A stretch of DNA of 46,852 bases from Sphingomonadales bacterium UBA2369 (GTDB lineage Bacteria > Pseudomonadota > Alphaproteobacteria > Sphingomonadales > Sphingomonadaceae), in the NCBI GenBank assembly GCA_002344055.1, contig DDTH01000008.1, positions 41,097-87,948 on the forward strand. Direction: 5' to 3'. Shown here piece after piece: positions 33,364 through 40,879 of this stretch (the stretch's first letter is position 1; the number at the start of each line of letters is the position of its first letter). Position numbers and translations under genes: made by a program. The notes beneath the pieces were generated by a model, which worked only from the letters and a program-made list of their open reading frames with translations, was not told the DNA's origin and did no database searches.

Positions 33364-34371
33364 ATGACGATGCGCTTCCCCGCCGAATGGGTCCCTCACC
33401 AGGCCGTCTGGATCGGTTTCCCGAGCCACCCCGATTTGTGGGAGGACGATCTGGAACCCGCCCGCGCCGAGGTCGCCGCTTTCGCGCTCGCCGTCCATGC
33501 CGAGGGACGCGGCGAGGAAGTGCGCCTGGTCGCGGCCGATGCGACAAGCGCCCGCGCCGCCGCCGTCCGCTGCCCGTTTGCCACGATCGTCGAGCAACCG
33601 TTCGGCGACATCTGGCTCCGCGACACCGGCCCGCTGTTGCTGAGCGACGGTAAGACGCTTTCAGCGCGCAGTTTCCTGTTCAACGGCTGGGGCGGAAAGT
33701 ACGACCTGCCCGGCGACGACACGATCGGCCTGCGCCTTGCCGGCACAATGGGGCTGGAAGCCGATCGGCTGGACTGGATTCTCGAGGGCGGCGCGATCGA
33801 CCTCGATGGTAGCGGCCTCGCCGTCACCACCGAACAATGCCTGCTCAATCCGAACCGCAATCCGGGCCTGTCCCGCGACGAGATCGAGCGGCGCCTGCGC
33901 GACCAGCTCGGCGTCGACCGCCTGCTTTGGCTCGGCGACGGCCTGCTCAACGATCATACCGATGGCCATGTCGACAATCTCGCCCGCTTCGTGGCCGAAG
34001 GCACGCTGGCGCTGCCGGTCGCGGCCGCGGATGACCCCAATGCTGCAATATACGAGGACGCCCGCCGCCGCGCCGCCGCCTTCGGCCTGCGGATCGCGGA
34101 CATCCCCTCCCCCGGCGCGGTCGAGCGGGACGGCGAGATCATCCCGGCCTCCCACATGAACTTCTACATCGGCAACGCTAGCGTGGTCGTTCCGCTGTAC
34201 GGCACGGCCAGCGACGAGCCGGCGGTCGCCGCCGTACAGGCGCTCTTCCCCGACCGCACGGCGGTGGGCCTGCGCGCCGACCATATCCTGACCGGCGGCG
34301 GCAGCTTCCACTGCATCAGCCAGCAGATCCCGCTCTTGCAGGCTGACACCCATAGTCTCCCCTCCCTGTAA
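33364..34371 (+). CDS. aguA: Agmatine deiminase
   Basis: Hydrolyses agmatine to N-carbamoylputrescine and ammonia, first step of a route from arginine to putrescine. The 335-residue product belongs to the peptidylarginine deiminase-type family: MRFPAEWVPHQAVWIGFP start, FGDIWLRDTGP, NDHTDGHVDNLARFV and the catalytic cysteine in GGGSFHCISQQIP (Cys317). The stop codon and last codons (Ser-Leu-Pro-Ser-Leu) are encoded by palindromic repeat copy C, so the C-terminus is shaped by the repeat. An N-carbamoylputrescine amidase, the next enzyme, is 606 bases downstream. Confidence 0.93.
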   Translation: MTMRFPAEWVPHQAVWIGFPSHPDLWEDDLEPARAEVAAFALAVHAEGRGEEVRLVAADATSARAAAVRCPFATIVEQPFGDIWLRDTGPLLLSDGKTLSARSFLFNGWGGKYDLPGDDTIGLRLAGTMGLEADRLDWILEGGAIDLDGSGLAVTTEQCLLNPNRNPGLSRDEIERRLRDQLGVDRLLWLGDGLLNDHTDGHVDNLARFVAEGTLALPVAAADDPNAAIYEDARRRAAAFGLRIADIPSPGAVERDGEIIPASHMNFYIGNASVVVPLYGTASDEPAVAAVQALFPDRTAVGLRADHILTGGGSFHCISQQIPLLQADTHSLPSL

Positions 34372-34491
34372 GGGAGGGGATCAAGGGGTGGGTAAGCGCT
34401 CGCAAGAGCGCTGCGAAACGTGCAGGCTGGGGGTATCGCAGCGGGCTATCGCCCGCTCACCCACCCCCATCCCCTCCCTTGCAGGGAGGGG
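34357..34491. repeat. Palindromic intergenic element, copy C (overlaps the end of aguA)
   Basis: Outer hairpins CCCCTCCCTGTAAGGGAGGGG (34359-34379) and CCCCTCCCTTGCAGGGAGGGG (34471-34491) flank GGGGTGGGT (34385) and ACCCACCCCC. The core holds AGCGCTC-GCAA-GAGCGCT (34395-34412) and AGCGGGC-TATC-GCCCGCT (34440-34457). The architecture is that of copy B, though the core sequence has diverged. It fills the gap between convergent aguA and the PF04120-like gene and supplies the aguA stop codon. Confidence 0.82.
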
Positions 34492-34502
34492 TCAAAATTG
34501 CA

Positions 34503-34904
34503 TCAAAGCCGCTCCATCAGCCTGGCGATGGAGCGCTGATGCTCTGGCGTCTCCCCGCCGCTCTGCCGCTCCAGCACCCGTTTCACCTGCTCCAGTTCGT
34601 CACTGGTCAGATGCTCGAGGCCGATAAACTCGTCCCGCGCGCCGTGGATTGCCCGCACCAGTTCGTCCAGCTTCGCCTGGATCGCGCTCGCGTCGCGATT
34701 CTGGGCGTTCTGGATCAGGAACACCATCAGGAAGGTGACGATCGTCGTGCCGGTGTTGATAACCAGCTGCCAGGTGTCGGAAAAGCCGAAGACCGGCCCG
34801 GTCACGCCCCAGATCAGCACCACCGCCAGCGCCAGCGCGAAGGCCGGTGGCCGCCCGGCCCAGCTCGCGACACCCTGCGCCATCGTCTCGAACAGCCGGC
34901 TCAT
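34503..34904 (-). CDS. Low-affinity iron permease family (PF04120-like) membrane protein
   Basis: A 133-residue product with two hydrophobic segments (PAFALALAVVLIWGVTGPVFG and QLVINTGTTIVTFLMVFLIQ) followed by NAQNRDASAIQAKLDELVRA and a charged helical tail. This pattern, especially 'TWQLVINTGTTIVTFLMVFLIQNAQNRD', is typical of proteins annotated as low-affinity iron permease family. The true substrate is uncertain and the bacterial members are not well characterised. The ATG giving MSRLFETMAQGV is supported by AGGGAG ten bases upstream; a longer frame is less likely. It lies divergent from the amidase gene. Confidence 0.82.
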   Translation of the reverse strand: MSRLFETMAQGVASWAGRPPAFALALAVVLIWGVTGPVFGFSDTWQLVINTGTTIVTFLMVFLIQNAQNRDASAIQAKLDELVRAIHGARDEFIGLEHLTSDELEQVKRVLERQSGGETPEHQRSIARLMERL

Positions 34905-34976
34905 CCCGCTTCTCCCTTGCAACCGCCCGAGAACCTGCCACCTATCCCGCAATTCCGCCAAGGAGTTTGAAGCTTC

Positions 34977-35825
34977 GTGTCAGCGCTCAAGGTCGCCGCT
35001 CTCCAACTCGCTTTCAGCGACGATGTTCAGGAAAATATCGCCGCCGTGGCCGACCTCGTCCGCGAGGCGGCGGGCAAGGGCGCGCGGCTGATTCTGCCGC
35101 CGGAGCTGTTCGAGGGCCATTATTTCTGCCGCACGCAGGACGAGGCGCATTTTGCCCGCGCCCTCCCCGCCGATCGCCACCCGGCGGTGCTGGCGATGCA
35201 GCGGCTGGCGGCGGAATTGAACGTCTACATCCCGACCAGCTTCTTCGAGGCGGACGGGCATCATCATTATAACAGCCTCGCGATGATCGACGACAAAGGC
35301 GCGATCATGGGCGTCTATCGCAAGAGCCACATCCCCGACGGCCCGGGCTATTCCGAGAAATTCTATTTCCGCCCCGGCAATACCGGCTTCCAGACCTACC
35401 GGACACCGCTCGGCACGCTCGGCCCGGCGGTGTGCTGGGACCAATGGTATCCCGAGACGGCGCGCAGCCTGACCCTGCAAGGCGCGGAAATCCTGCTCTA
35501 TCCGACCGCGATCGGCACCGAGCCGCACGATCCCGATCTCGACACGAGCCGGCTGTGGCGGCGGGCGATGATCGGTCACGCCGTGTCCAACGTCGTCCCC
35601 GTCGTCGCCGCCAACCGCATCGGCACCGAGCACGGCCAGCGTTTCTACGGCCACTCCTTCATCTGCGACGAACGCGGCGACATCCTCGCCGAACTCGGCG
35701 CGACCGAGACCGGCGTCATCGTCGCGGACCTCGACCTCGACCAGGCCCGCCGCCACCGCGCCGCCTTCGGCTTCTTCCGCGACCGCCGGCCGGACCTCTA
35801 CGGCCGGATCACGCAGGATATTTGA
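34977..35825 (+). CDS. aguB: N-carbamoylputrescine amidase
   Basis: Nitrilase-superfamily enzyme that hydrolyses N-carbamoylputrescine to putrescine, CO2 and ammonia. The 282-residue protein shows the Glu-Lys-Cys triad: PPELFEGHYF (Glu43), YRKSHIPDG (Lys116) and PAVCWDQWYPE (Cys153), with full-length similarity to AguB including GYSEKFYFRPGNTGF. The start is GTG with AAGGAG about ten bases upstream. It completes the agmatine route begun by aguA, although a PF04120-like gene on the opposite strand and repeat copy C separate the two. Confidence 0.93.
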   Translation: MSALKVAALQLAFSDDVQENIAAVADLVREAAGKGARLILPPELFEGHYFCRTQDEAHFARALPADRHPAVLAMQRLAAELNVYIPTSFFEADGHHHYNSLAMIDDKGAIMGVYRKSHIPDGPGYSEKFYFRPGNTGFQTYRTPLGTLGPAVCWDQWYPETARSLTLQGAEILLYPTAIGTEPHDPDLDTSRLWRRAMIGHAVSNVVPVVAANRIGTEHGQRFYGHSFICDERGDILAELGATETGVIVADLDLDQARRHRAAFGFFRDRRPDLYGRITQDI

Positions 35826-35876
35826 CAACGCCCGGCCGCGGCATCAGTCCTCAAGGCCAAGGGTGGGAGAAAGGCG

Positions 35877-36440
35877 TTGCTCAAACTACTCGTCTTCATG
35901 GCAATGCTCGGCGCGCCTTTCACGTCGTCGGCACAGTCGCTTGAAGCGCTTCAAGCAGGGATGCGGCAGGAGTTGAATTGCCTCGTGAACGGAGCGCTGG
36001 AAGCGCCGGCAAATGTCACACAGGCGCAGTCGAACCAGGTGCTTGAGGATTGCAGGCAGCGCTACGGATGGGACGATCCCGAGACGGTCCACGCCATGCT
36101 CGCCGCGCGCTTGTCGATCGAAGTCATGTCGGAGCGGCAGCAGCTTGGTGAGGCCGGCGTCGACTTTGCACCGATCCTGCGGATCTGGCGGTCGCTGACG
36201 CCGGAGGAGTCCGCCTCGATCAGGGACGCCACGGCGCGACCGGACGATGCGAGGCAGACCTCACAGGCCATCGTCCGCAGATTGCTCGAAGCCGGCGTGG
36301 CGCCCGCACATACGGTCAGCGCCGGAGGGACTATCGTCAAGATGGTGCAGGCCGGGTCGACCGCCGGCGAGTTTATCCGCCTGCGCGTGACTCGCGCCGG
36401 AGGCACTCGGCAGCTCAACGAGCAGCCGCCCGCCCAATAG
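35877..36440 (+). CDS. Secreted protein of unknown function
   Basis: I do not recognise the family. The 187 residues begin with a signal peptide (MLKLLVFMAMLGAPFTSSAQS, cleavage after SAQ likely). The mature part is helical and polar, with two cysteines (ELNCLVNG and LEDCRQRYG) about 20 residues apart that may pair. A TTG start is used, with GGGAGAAAGG upstream; an ATG seven codons in would leave a poorer signal peptide. Base composition is a little less GC-biased than neighbours. An intrinsic terminator follows the stop. Confidence 0.7.
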   Translation: MLKLLVFMAMLGAPFTSSAQSLEALQAGMRQELNCLVNGALEAPANVTQAQSNQVLEDCRQRYGWDDPETVHAMLAARLSIEVMSERQQLGEAGVDFAPILRIWRSLTPEESASIRDATARPDDARQTSQAIVRRLLEAGVAPAHTVSAGGTIVKMVQAGSTAGEFIRLRVTRAGGTRQLNEQPPAQ

Positions 36441-36475
36441 TCAGCGCGCAGGGCGAAGGCTCGCGCTGAGTTTTC
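36441..36475 (+). terminator. Rho-independent terminator after the secreted-protein gene
   Basis: TCAGCGCG at 36441-36448 pairs with CGCGCTGA at 36462-36469, followed by GTTTTCC. The stem starts immediately after the stop codon. Confidence 0.75.
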
Positions 36476-36573
36476 CTACTCGGTGCGGATGTGAGAGAAT
36501 GCAGCCGCTCTTTCTCATCGCCGCATTCACCGGAAGGTTCGAAGCGTTCAAAAGGCGAGAAAGTTTTTTGTCC

Positions 36574-37254
36574 CTAGGGGTGTGAACCTTCAGCACCTTT
36601 GGCGCGCAATTCGATCGCCCGCGCAAACACCGCTTCGAACATTTCGGCCGTCAGCCGCCCGGTATTCTGGTTGTAGCGCGAGCAGTGATAGCTATCGATC
36701 AGGATGCGGCTGTCGGGCAGAAGATGCTCGGCCAGGTGACCGAATTTGTATGCCGATTGCTTCCCGCCCGCCGTCCGTACCGCCGCCGTGTGCGCGATCT
36801 GGCCCAAAGCGACGAGCACCCGGATCGTCGGGATCGCATCCAGCGCCGCTTGATAGAAAGGGCGGCAGGTCGCGCTCTCCGCGGGGGTGGGCTTGTTCTG
36901 CGGCGGCAGACACTTCACCGAATTGAGCACGACCACGCCATTCAGGCGCAGCCCGTCGTTCGGCCTTTCCTCATAACGCCCCTCGGCCAGTCCGAACTTG
37001 CCGAGCGTCTGGTAGAAAAGCGGCCCCGATTGGTCGCCGGTGAAGGGCCGCCCCGTCCGGTTCGCGCCCCATTTGCCCGGCGCCAGCCCGACGATGCCGA
37101 GCCACGCTTGCGGGTCACCGAAATGCGGCACCGGCGCGTTCCACCAATCGGGATGCTCGACCCGCAATTGCTCCCGGAACGCCACCAGCCGCGGGCAGAG
37201 CGGGCAATCGCGCGGCGGCTCGACTTGGGGCACGGGGCTGAAGGTCAGAGACAT
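36574..37254 (-). CDS. Uracil-DNA glycosylase, family 5 (UDGb) type
   Basis: Removes uracil and related deaminated bases from DNA. The 226-residue product has motif A GLAPGKWGANRTGRPFTGD (about 56-74) and motif B SYHCSRYNQNTGRLT (about 188-202), which match family 5 rather than family 4. Four cysteines at CPLC, VKC and ATC are placed as for a 4Fe-4S cluster. The polar aspartate or asparagine of other UDG families is replaced, as is normal for UDGb. Start ATG. The upstream region is the palindromic repeat that also carries the folK start codon. Confidence 0.9.
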   Translation of the reverse strand: MSLTFSPVPQVEPPRDCPLCPRLVAFREQLRVEHPDWWNAPVPHFGDPQAWLGIVGLAPGKWGANRTGRPFTGDQSGPLFYQTLGKFGLAEGRYEERPNDGLRLNGVVVLNSVKCLPPQNKPTPAESATCRPFYQAALDAIPTIRVLVALGQIAHTAAVRTAGGKQSAYKFGHLAEHLLPDSRILIDSYHCSRYNQNTGRLTAEMFEAVFARAIELRAKGAEGSHP

Positions 37255-37267
37255 CCCTATCCCTACC

Positions 37268-37358
37268 CCGCTCAGGCTGAGCTTGTCGAAGCCCCGTCTT
37301 TCCTTTCTTAGTCGGAGAAAGACGAAGGGCAGTCCTTCGACAAGCTCAGGATGAGCGG
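37268..37358. repeat. Nested palindromic repeat of the CTTCGACAAGCTCAG type
   Basis: The outer arms are 24 bases each (37268-37291 and 37335-37358), pairing as CCGCTCAggCTGAGCTTG... with two mismatches. An inner perfect 8-bp stem, CGTCTTTC/GAAAGACG, is at 37295-37302 and 37317-37324. This core is a very widespread dispersed intergenic repeat in sphingomonads and other proteobacteria (from memory). Here it lies between the divergent starts of the uracil-DNA glycosylase gene and folK, and its right arm contains the probable folK ATG. Confidence 0.85.
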
Positions 37359-37842
37359 TTCATTGGTTGCCTTGCACGAATATGCCATCGCTCTCGGCTC
37401 CAACCGCCCGCACGGCCGCCACGGCGCACCGGAGCAAGTGCTGCGCGCCGCGATCCGCGAACTTGGCGTGCTGGGCGAGGTCGGGCGGGTATCGCGCATT
37501 CATCGCACTGCCGCCCTCGGCCCCGCCGGGCGCGGCTTCGCCAACGCGGCCGTTTTGCTGACGACGGACCTCGATCCGCCCGCTCTGCTCGCCGCGCTGA
37601 AGGCCATCGAGCGCCGCTTCGGCCGCCGGGCTGGGCGTCGCTGGGGACCGCGTGTACTCGATCTCGACCTATTGCTCTGGTCGGGCGGCCGCTTCGCCGC
37701 GCGCGGCCTCGCCATCCCCCACAAGCAGCTCACCCGCCGCCGCTTCGTCCTCGCCCCGCTCGCCGAAATCGCGCCTGACCATATCATCCCGCGCGCCGGC
37801 CACGCCGTCCGCCACGCAGCGCACCGGCTCGGACGCGGTTGA
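37351..37842 (+). CDS. folK: 2-amino-4-hydroxy-6-hydroxymethyldihydropteridine pyrophosphokinase
   Basis: Transfers pyrophosphate from ATP to 6-hydroxymethyl-7,8-dihydropterin in folate synthesis. The 163 residues have ALGSNRPHGRHG near the start, EVGRVSRIHRTAALGP, and the HPPK signature RWGPRVLDLDLLLW (about 97-110). The ATG lies inside the right arm of the palindromic repeat, so the first three or so residues (Met-Ser-Gly) come from the repeat. In-frame TTG codons a few residues later are alternatives. No strong ribosome site is seen. tRNA-Lys follows. Confidence 0.92.
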   Translation: MSGSLVALHEYAIALGSNRPHGRHGAPEQVLRAAIRELGVLGEVGRVSRIHRTAALGPAGRGFANAAVLLTTDLDPPALLAALKAIERRFGRRAGRRWGPRVLDLDLLLWSGGRFAARGLAIPHKQLTRRRFVLAPLAEIAPDHIIPRAGHAVRHAAHRLGRG

Positions 37843-37879
37843 CCGCCGCCCCGCCCGCTCCTAGGTCGCGTGCCGGTGA

Positions 37880-37955
37880 GGGCCGTTAGCTCAGTCGGTA
37901 GAGCAACTGACTTTTAATCAGTAGGTCGCTGGTTCGAACCCAGCACGGCTCACCA
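37880..37955 (+). tRNA. tRNA-Lys (anticodon UUU)
   Basis: A complete cloverleaf: acceptor GGGCCGT/ACGGCTC (one G-T pair), D-arm with TTAGCTCAGTCGGTAGAGC, anticodon stem ACTGA/TCAGT with loop CTTTTAA (anticodon at 37913-37915), and T-arm GCTGGTTCGAACCCAGC. The 3' CCA is encoded. The 76-base length is normal. Confidence 0.97.
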
Positions 37956-37958
37956 TCC

Positions 37959-38378
37959 CTATTTGGCGAACAGGTTGGCCGGATCGGCCATCGCCTTGAT
38001 CTCCAGCGCGTTGCCCGAGGGGTCGAGGAAGAACATCGTCGCCTGCTCGCCCGGCTGGCCGGCGAAGCGCACGGCCGGCGCGATCACGAACTCGGCGCCC
38101 TCCGCCTCCAGCCGCTCAGCCAAAGCGCGCCACTCCGCCATGCCGAGCACCGCGCCGAAATGCGGCACCGGCACATGCGCGCCATCCACCTCATTATGAT
38201 GCGGCCGCGCCTGCATCGCGGGATCGAGATGGGCGACGATCTGGTGGCCGAAGAAATCGAAGTCGATCCACTGCTCGCTGCTCCGCCCCTCCGGACAGCC
38301 GAGCAGGCCGCCATAGAAGCGGCGCGCCGCGTCGAGGTCGTGGACCGGGAAAGCGAGGTGAAAGGGCGGCAGCGTCAC
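37959..38378 (-). CDS. VOC (glyoxalase/bleomycin-resistance fold) family protein
   Basis: A 139-residue cytoplasmic protein of the vicinal-oxygen-chelate superfamily, metal-dependent in many members. It starts MTLPPFHLAFPVHDLDAARRFYGGLLGC and ends with MFFLDPSGNALEIKAM, the usual beta-alpha-beta-beta-beta ends. Histidines at HLAF, HLDP and a glutamate in LEIK are candidate metal ligands. The substrate is unknown. It overlaps the next gene upstream on the same strand by four bases, so the two are an operon. Confidence 0.88.
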   Translation of the reverse strand: MTLPPFHLAFPVHDLDAARRFYGGLLGCPEGRSSEQWIDFDFFGHQIVAHLDPAMQARPHHNEVDGAHVPVPHFGAVLGMAEWRALAERLEAEGAEFVIAPAVRFAGQPGEQATMFFLDPSGNALEIKAMADPANLFAK

Positions 38379-38581
38379 GCCGCGAAGAACAGGCTCTGCG
38401 CGATCGCGAAGATGATGAGTGCCGCCGCCAGCGTCAGTGACAGAGCGGTCATCGCCCAGCCGGCCGCGACCAGCACCCTCTCCTCGCCCGCGCGCAACTC
38501 ATTGCTCTTGCCGAGCCGGAACATCAGGAAGCCGGCAAAGACGCCGTACAGAAACACCACGAATGGCAAGAAGTCGCCCAT
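38375..38581 (-). CDS. Small two-helix membrane protein of unknown function
   Basis: A 68-residue product starting MGDFLPFVVFLYGVFAGFLM, with two hydrophobic segments (residues about 3-20 and 42-66) joined by a polar turn (RLGKSNELRAGEERV). The frame extends about 50 residues further upstream, but that part is Arg-rich with no family resemblance, and the ATG chosen gives a standard small membrane protein. It overlaps the VOC gene by four bases. I do not recognise a function. Confidence 0.65.
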   Translation of the reverse strand: MGDFLPFVVFLYGVFAGFLMFRLGKSNELRAGEERVLVAAGWAMTALSLTLAAALIIFAIAQSLFFAA

Positions 38582-38655
38582 CGATATCGTCCCGCTCTCG
38601 CCCGTCTGCGCGGGACCGTCGCGCTCTTCGCGCCCGGCGGGATGCCCATCCCCTT

Positions 38656-38697
38656 GAGCCTGCTTACTTCTTTTGGCGGGCCGGGCCAAGCAGGCTC
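38656..38697. repeat. 10-bp perfect inverted repeat upstream of the response regulator
   Basis: GAGCCTGCTT (38656-38665) and AAGCAGGCTC (38688-38697) are perfect complements with a 22-base spacer. It lies in the 200-base region between the small membrane protein gene and the response-regulator gene, about 85 bases before the latter, and could be an autoregulatory operator or a hairpin. No T-run is present downstream on the plus strand. Confidence 0.5.
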
Positions 38698-38781
38698 GCC
38701 GCGCCCGCGCCCCGCTTCGCCGCGACAATTTGCGACGTTTCCGGCATAAACTCGCGTAGAGCCAGGCCTAAGGAGTGTCCC

Positions 38782-39504
38782 ATGCCCGACGAAGCCCGCC
38801 TCCTCCTGGTCGATGACGAACGCGACATCCGCGAGCCGCTGGCCGCCTATCTGGCGCGCAATGGCTACAAGGTCAGCAAGGCCGCCAATGCCGAAGCGGC
38901 GCGAGCGCTGCTCGCGGGCAAGGAATTCGACCTCGTCCTGCTCGACATCATGATGCCGGGCGAGGATGGCCTGGCGCTGACCGGTTTCATCCGCGCAACC
39001 ACCAATCTGCCGGTGATCCTGCTCACCGCCCGCGCCGAGGAGACGGACCGGATCGTCGGGCTGGAGCTGGGCGCGGACGATTATGTCACCAAACCCTTCT
39101 CGCCCCGCGAACTGATGGCCCGGATCAAGGCGGTGCTCCGCCGCAGCAGTGGCGAGAGCAATCAGCGTGTACGCGCCCCCGATGCGGAGAGTTTCTCGTT
39201 CGGGCCATGGATCCTGAAGACCGGCGAACGCGAGCTGGTTGACCGCGACGGCGTGGCGATCCCGCTCTCCACCGGCGAGTATAACATCCTGCACGCCTTC
39301 GTGACGCATCCGCGGCGGGTGCTCAGCCGTGACCAATTGCTCGACCTCACCCAGGGCCGCGAACTGGCCGCGTTCGAGCGCAGCATCGACAATCACATCT
39401 CCCGCCTCAGGAAGAAGATCGAAGAGAATGCGGCGGATCCCAAGCTTGTGAAAACCGTCTGGGGCGGCGGCTACATGCTGGCGTCGGAAGTCACGAGACT
39501 CTGA
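38782..39504 (+). CDS. OmpR-family response regulator
   Basis: Two-component transcription factor of 240 residues. The receiver domain shows the acidic pair in VDDERDI (11-12), the phosphoacceptor Asp55 in LLDIMMPG and Lys104 in VTKPFSPREL. A C-terminal winged-helix domain (about 130-237) includes LSTGEYNILHAFVTHP, SIDNHISRLRKKIEE and VWGGGYML. The ATG is chosen because AAGGAG lies seven bases upstream; the open frame runs further 5' without support. It precedes a histidine kinase by ten bases. The regulon is unknown; OmpR-EnvZ-type pairs often respond to envelope or osmotic conditions. Confidence 0.95.
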   Translation: MPDEARLLLVDDERDIREPLAAYLARNGYKVSKAANAEAARALLAGKEFDLVLLDIMMPGEDGLALTGFIRATTNLPVILLTARAEETDRIVGLELGADDYVTKPFSPRELMARIKAVLRRSSGESNQRVRAPDAESFSFGPWILKTGERELVDRDGVAIPLSTGEYNILHAFVTHPRRVLSRDQLLDLTQGRELAAFERSIDNHISRLRKKIEENAADPKLVKTVWGGGYMLASEVTRL

Positions 39505-39514
39505 CGGCCAAGCA

Positions 39515-40879
39515 ATGAAGCGCTTCCTGCCCAAGAGCCTGATCGGCCAGATCGCGCTGGCCATGGCGCTCGTCCTGCTCGTGCTGCAGGCGGTGAATTT
39601 CATCTCCATCCGCAACGAGCGGCAGCGGTTCGCGCAGGCGCAGCTCGAGGGACCCGTCATGTCCCGCTTCGTCGCGTCGGCCGACCGGCTGCTTACCCGC
39701 GAGCGCGACGGGACAGTGGAGGGGCGGCGCGGCCGGGTGACGTTCGGCGCGGCGAGCAATGTCGCTCCGGACGCCAGCGACGCAGAGCTGGTCGAACGGC
39801 TGCGGGCCACCGCTACGGCGAACGGGCTGGAGTTGCGTGACGCGCGCGCCGCCCTGTCCGACGATGTGCCGGCGATGCCCGAACGGATGCGCGAGCGCGG
39901 AGCGGACGGCGAGGAGTGGCGCGCCGATCGCTTCCGCTCCCTGCTGCTGTCGGCGCAATTGGCTGACGGCCGCTGGATCAACGGTCAGATGCTGATTCCC
40001 CGTCCGGGCCTGGGGTTGTTCTGGCGGCCGGCGCTCGGGACGTTGCTCCTCTATTTCGTGCTGCTCGGCGCCGTGATCCTCGTCATCCGCCGGCTGGTTT
40101 CGCCGCTGCGCGATCTGACCGGCGCAGCCCAGCGCTTCCGGGGCGGCGGGGAAATCCCGCAGGTCACCGCACGCGGCCCAGCCGACATTCGCCGCGCGAT
40201 CGAGGCGTTCAACGCGATGGGCGCGCGCGTCGGCGGCCTGCTGGAGGAAAAGGACCGCATGCTCGGCGCGATCGGCCACGATCTGCGCACGCCCCTCGCC
40301 TCGCTCCGTATCCGCGCAGAATCCGTCGAGCCGGACGAGGAACGCGAACGGATGATCGCGACGATCGAGGAGATGGCGGGCCTGCTCGAGGACGCATTGT
40401 CGCTCGCCCGCTCCGGCCGTTCGCAGGAGAAGCCGCGCGTGCTCGACATCTCCGCGCTCGCCGATGCTCTGGTCGAGGAGGTGCGCGAACTCGGCCAGGA
40501 CGTGACCTTGCTGGACAGCCAGCGCGCCGTCGCCCGGGTTCGGCCGAACCTGCTGAGGGGGGCAATCCGCAACCTCATCGAAAATGCGGTCAAATATGCC
40601 GGCGCGGCCGAGGTCAGGGTCTCCGAAGACGGCGCGCGCGTAGCGATCGAGATTCTCGATCGTGGACCCGGCATCCCGGAAAGCCATCTCGCCAGCGTGC
40701 AGGAAGCCTTCGTCCGCCTGGAGGAGTCGCGCAGCCGCGAAACGGGCGGCAGCGGCCTCGGCATCACCCTGGCCCGCGCCGCGGCGCAATTGCATGGCGG
40801 CGATCTGGTGCTGACCAACCGGGAAGGCGGCGGCCTGAGCGCCCGGCTCTGGCTCCCGCGCGAGGAAAAGGGCGCCTAA
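39515..40879 (+). CDS. EnvZ-like membrane sensor histidine kinase
   Basis: The probable partner of the preceding response regulator. The 454-residue protein has an N-terminal membrane helix (about 8-30), a periplasmic domain to about 165, a second helix (ALGTLLLYFVLLGAVILVI), a HAMP region, the H-box GHDLRTPLASLRIRAE (His255), N-box NLIENAVKYA, G1 DRGPGIPES and G2 GGSGLGITLA. All kinase motifs are intact. The start is ATG, ten bases after the regulator. Its stop overlaps the end of the convergent 61-residue gene by four bases. The signal is unknown. Confidence 0.95.
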   Translation: MKRFLPKSLIGQIALAMALVLLVLQAVNFISIRNERQRFAQAQLEGPVMSRFVASADRLLTRERDGTVEGRRGRVTFGAASNVAPDASDAELVERLRATATANGLELRDARAALSDDVPAMPERMRERGADGEEWRADRFRSLLLSAQLADGRWINGQMLIPRPGLGLFWRPALGTLLLYFVLLGAVILVIRRLVSPLRDLTGAAQRFRGGGEIPQVTARGPADIRRAIEAFNAMGARVGGLLEEKDRMLGAIGHDLRTPLASLRIRAESVEPDEERERMIATIEEMAGLLEDALSLARSGRSQEKPRVLDISALADALVEEVRELGQDVTLLDSQRAVARVRPNLLRGAIRNLIENAVKYAGAAEVRVSEDGARVAIEILDRGPGIPESHLASVQEAFVRLEESRSRETGGSGLGITLARAAAQLHGGDLVLTNREGGGLSARLWLPREEKGA

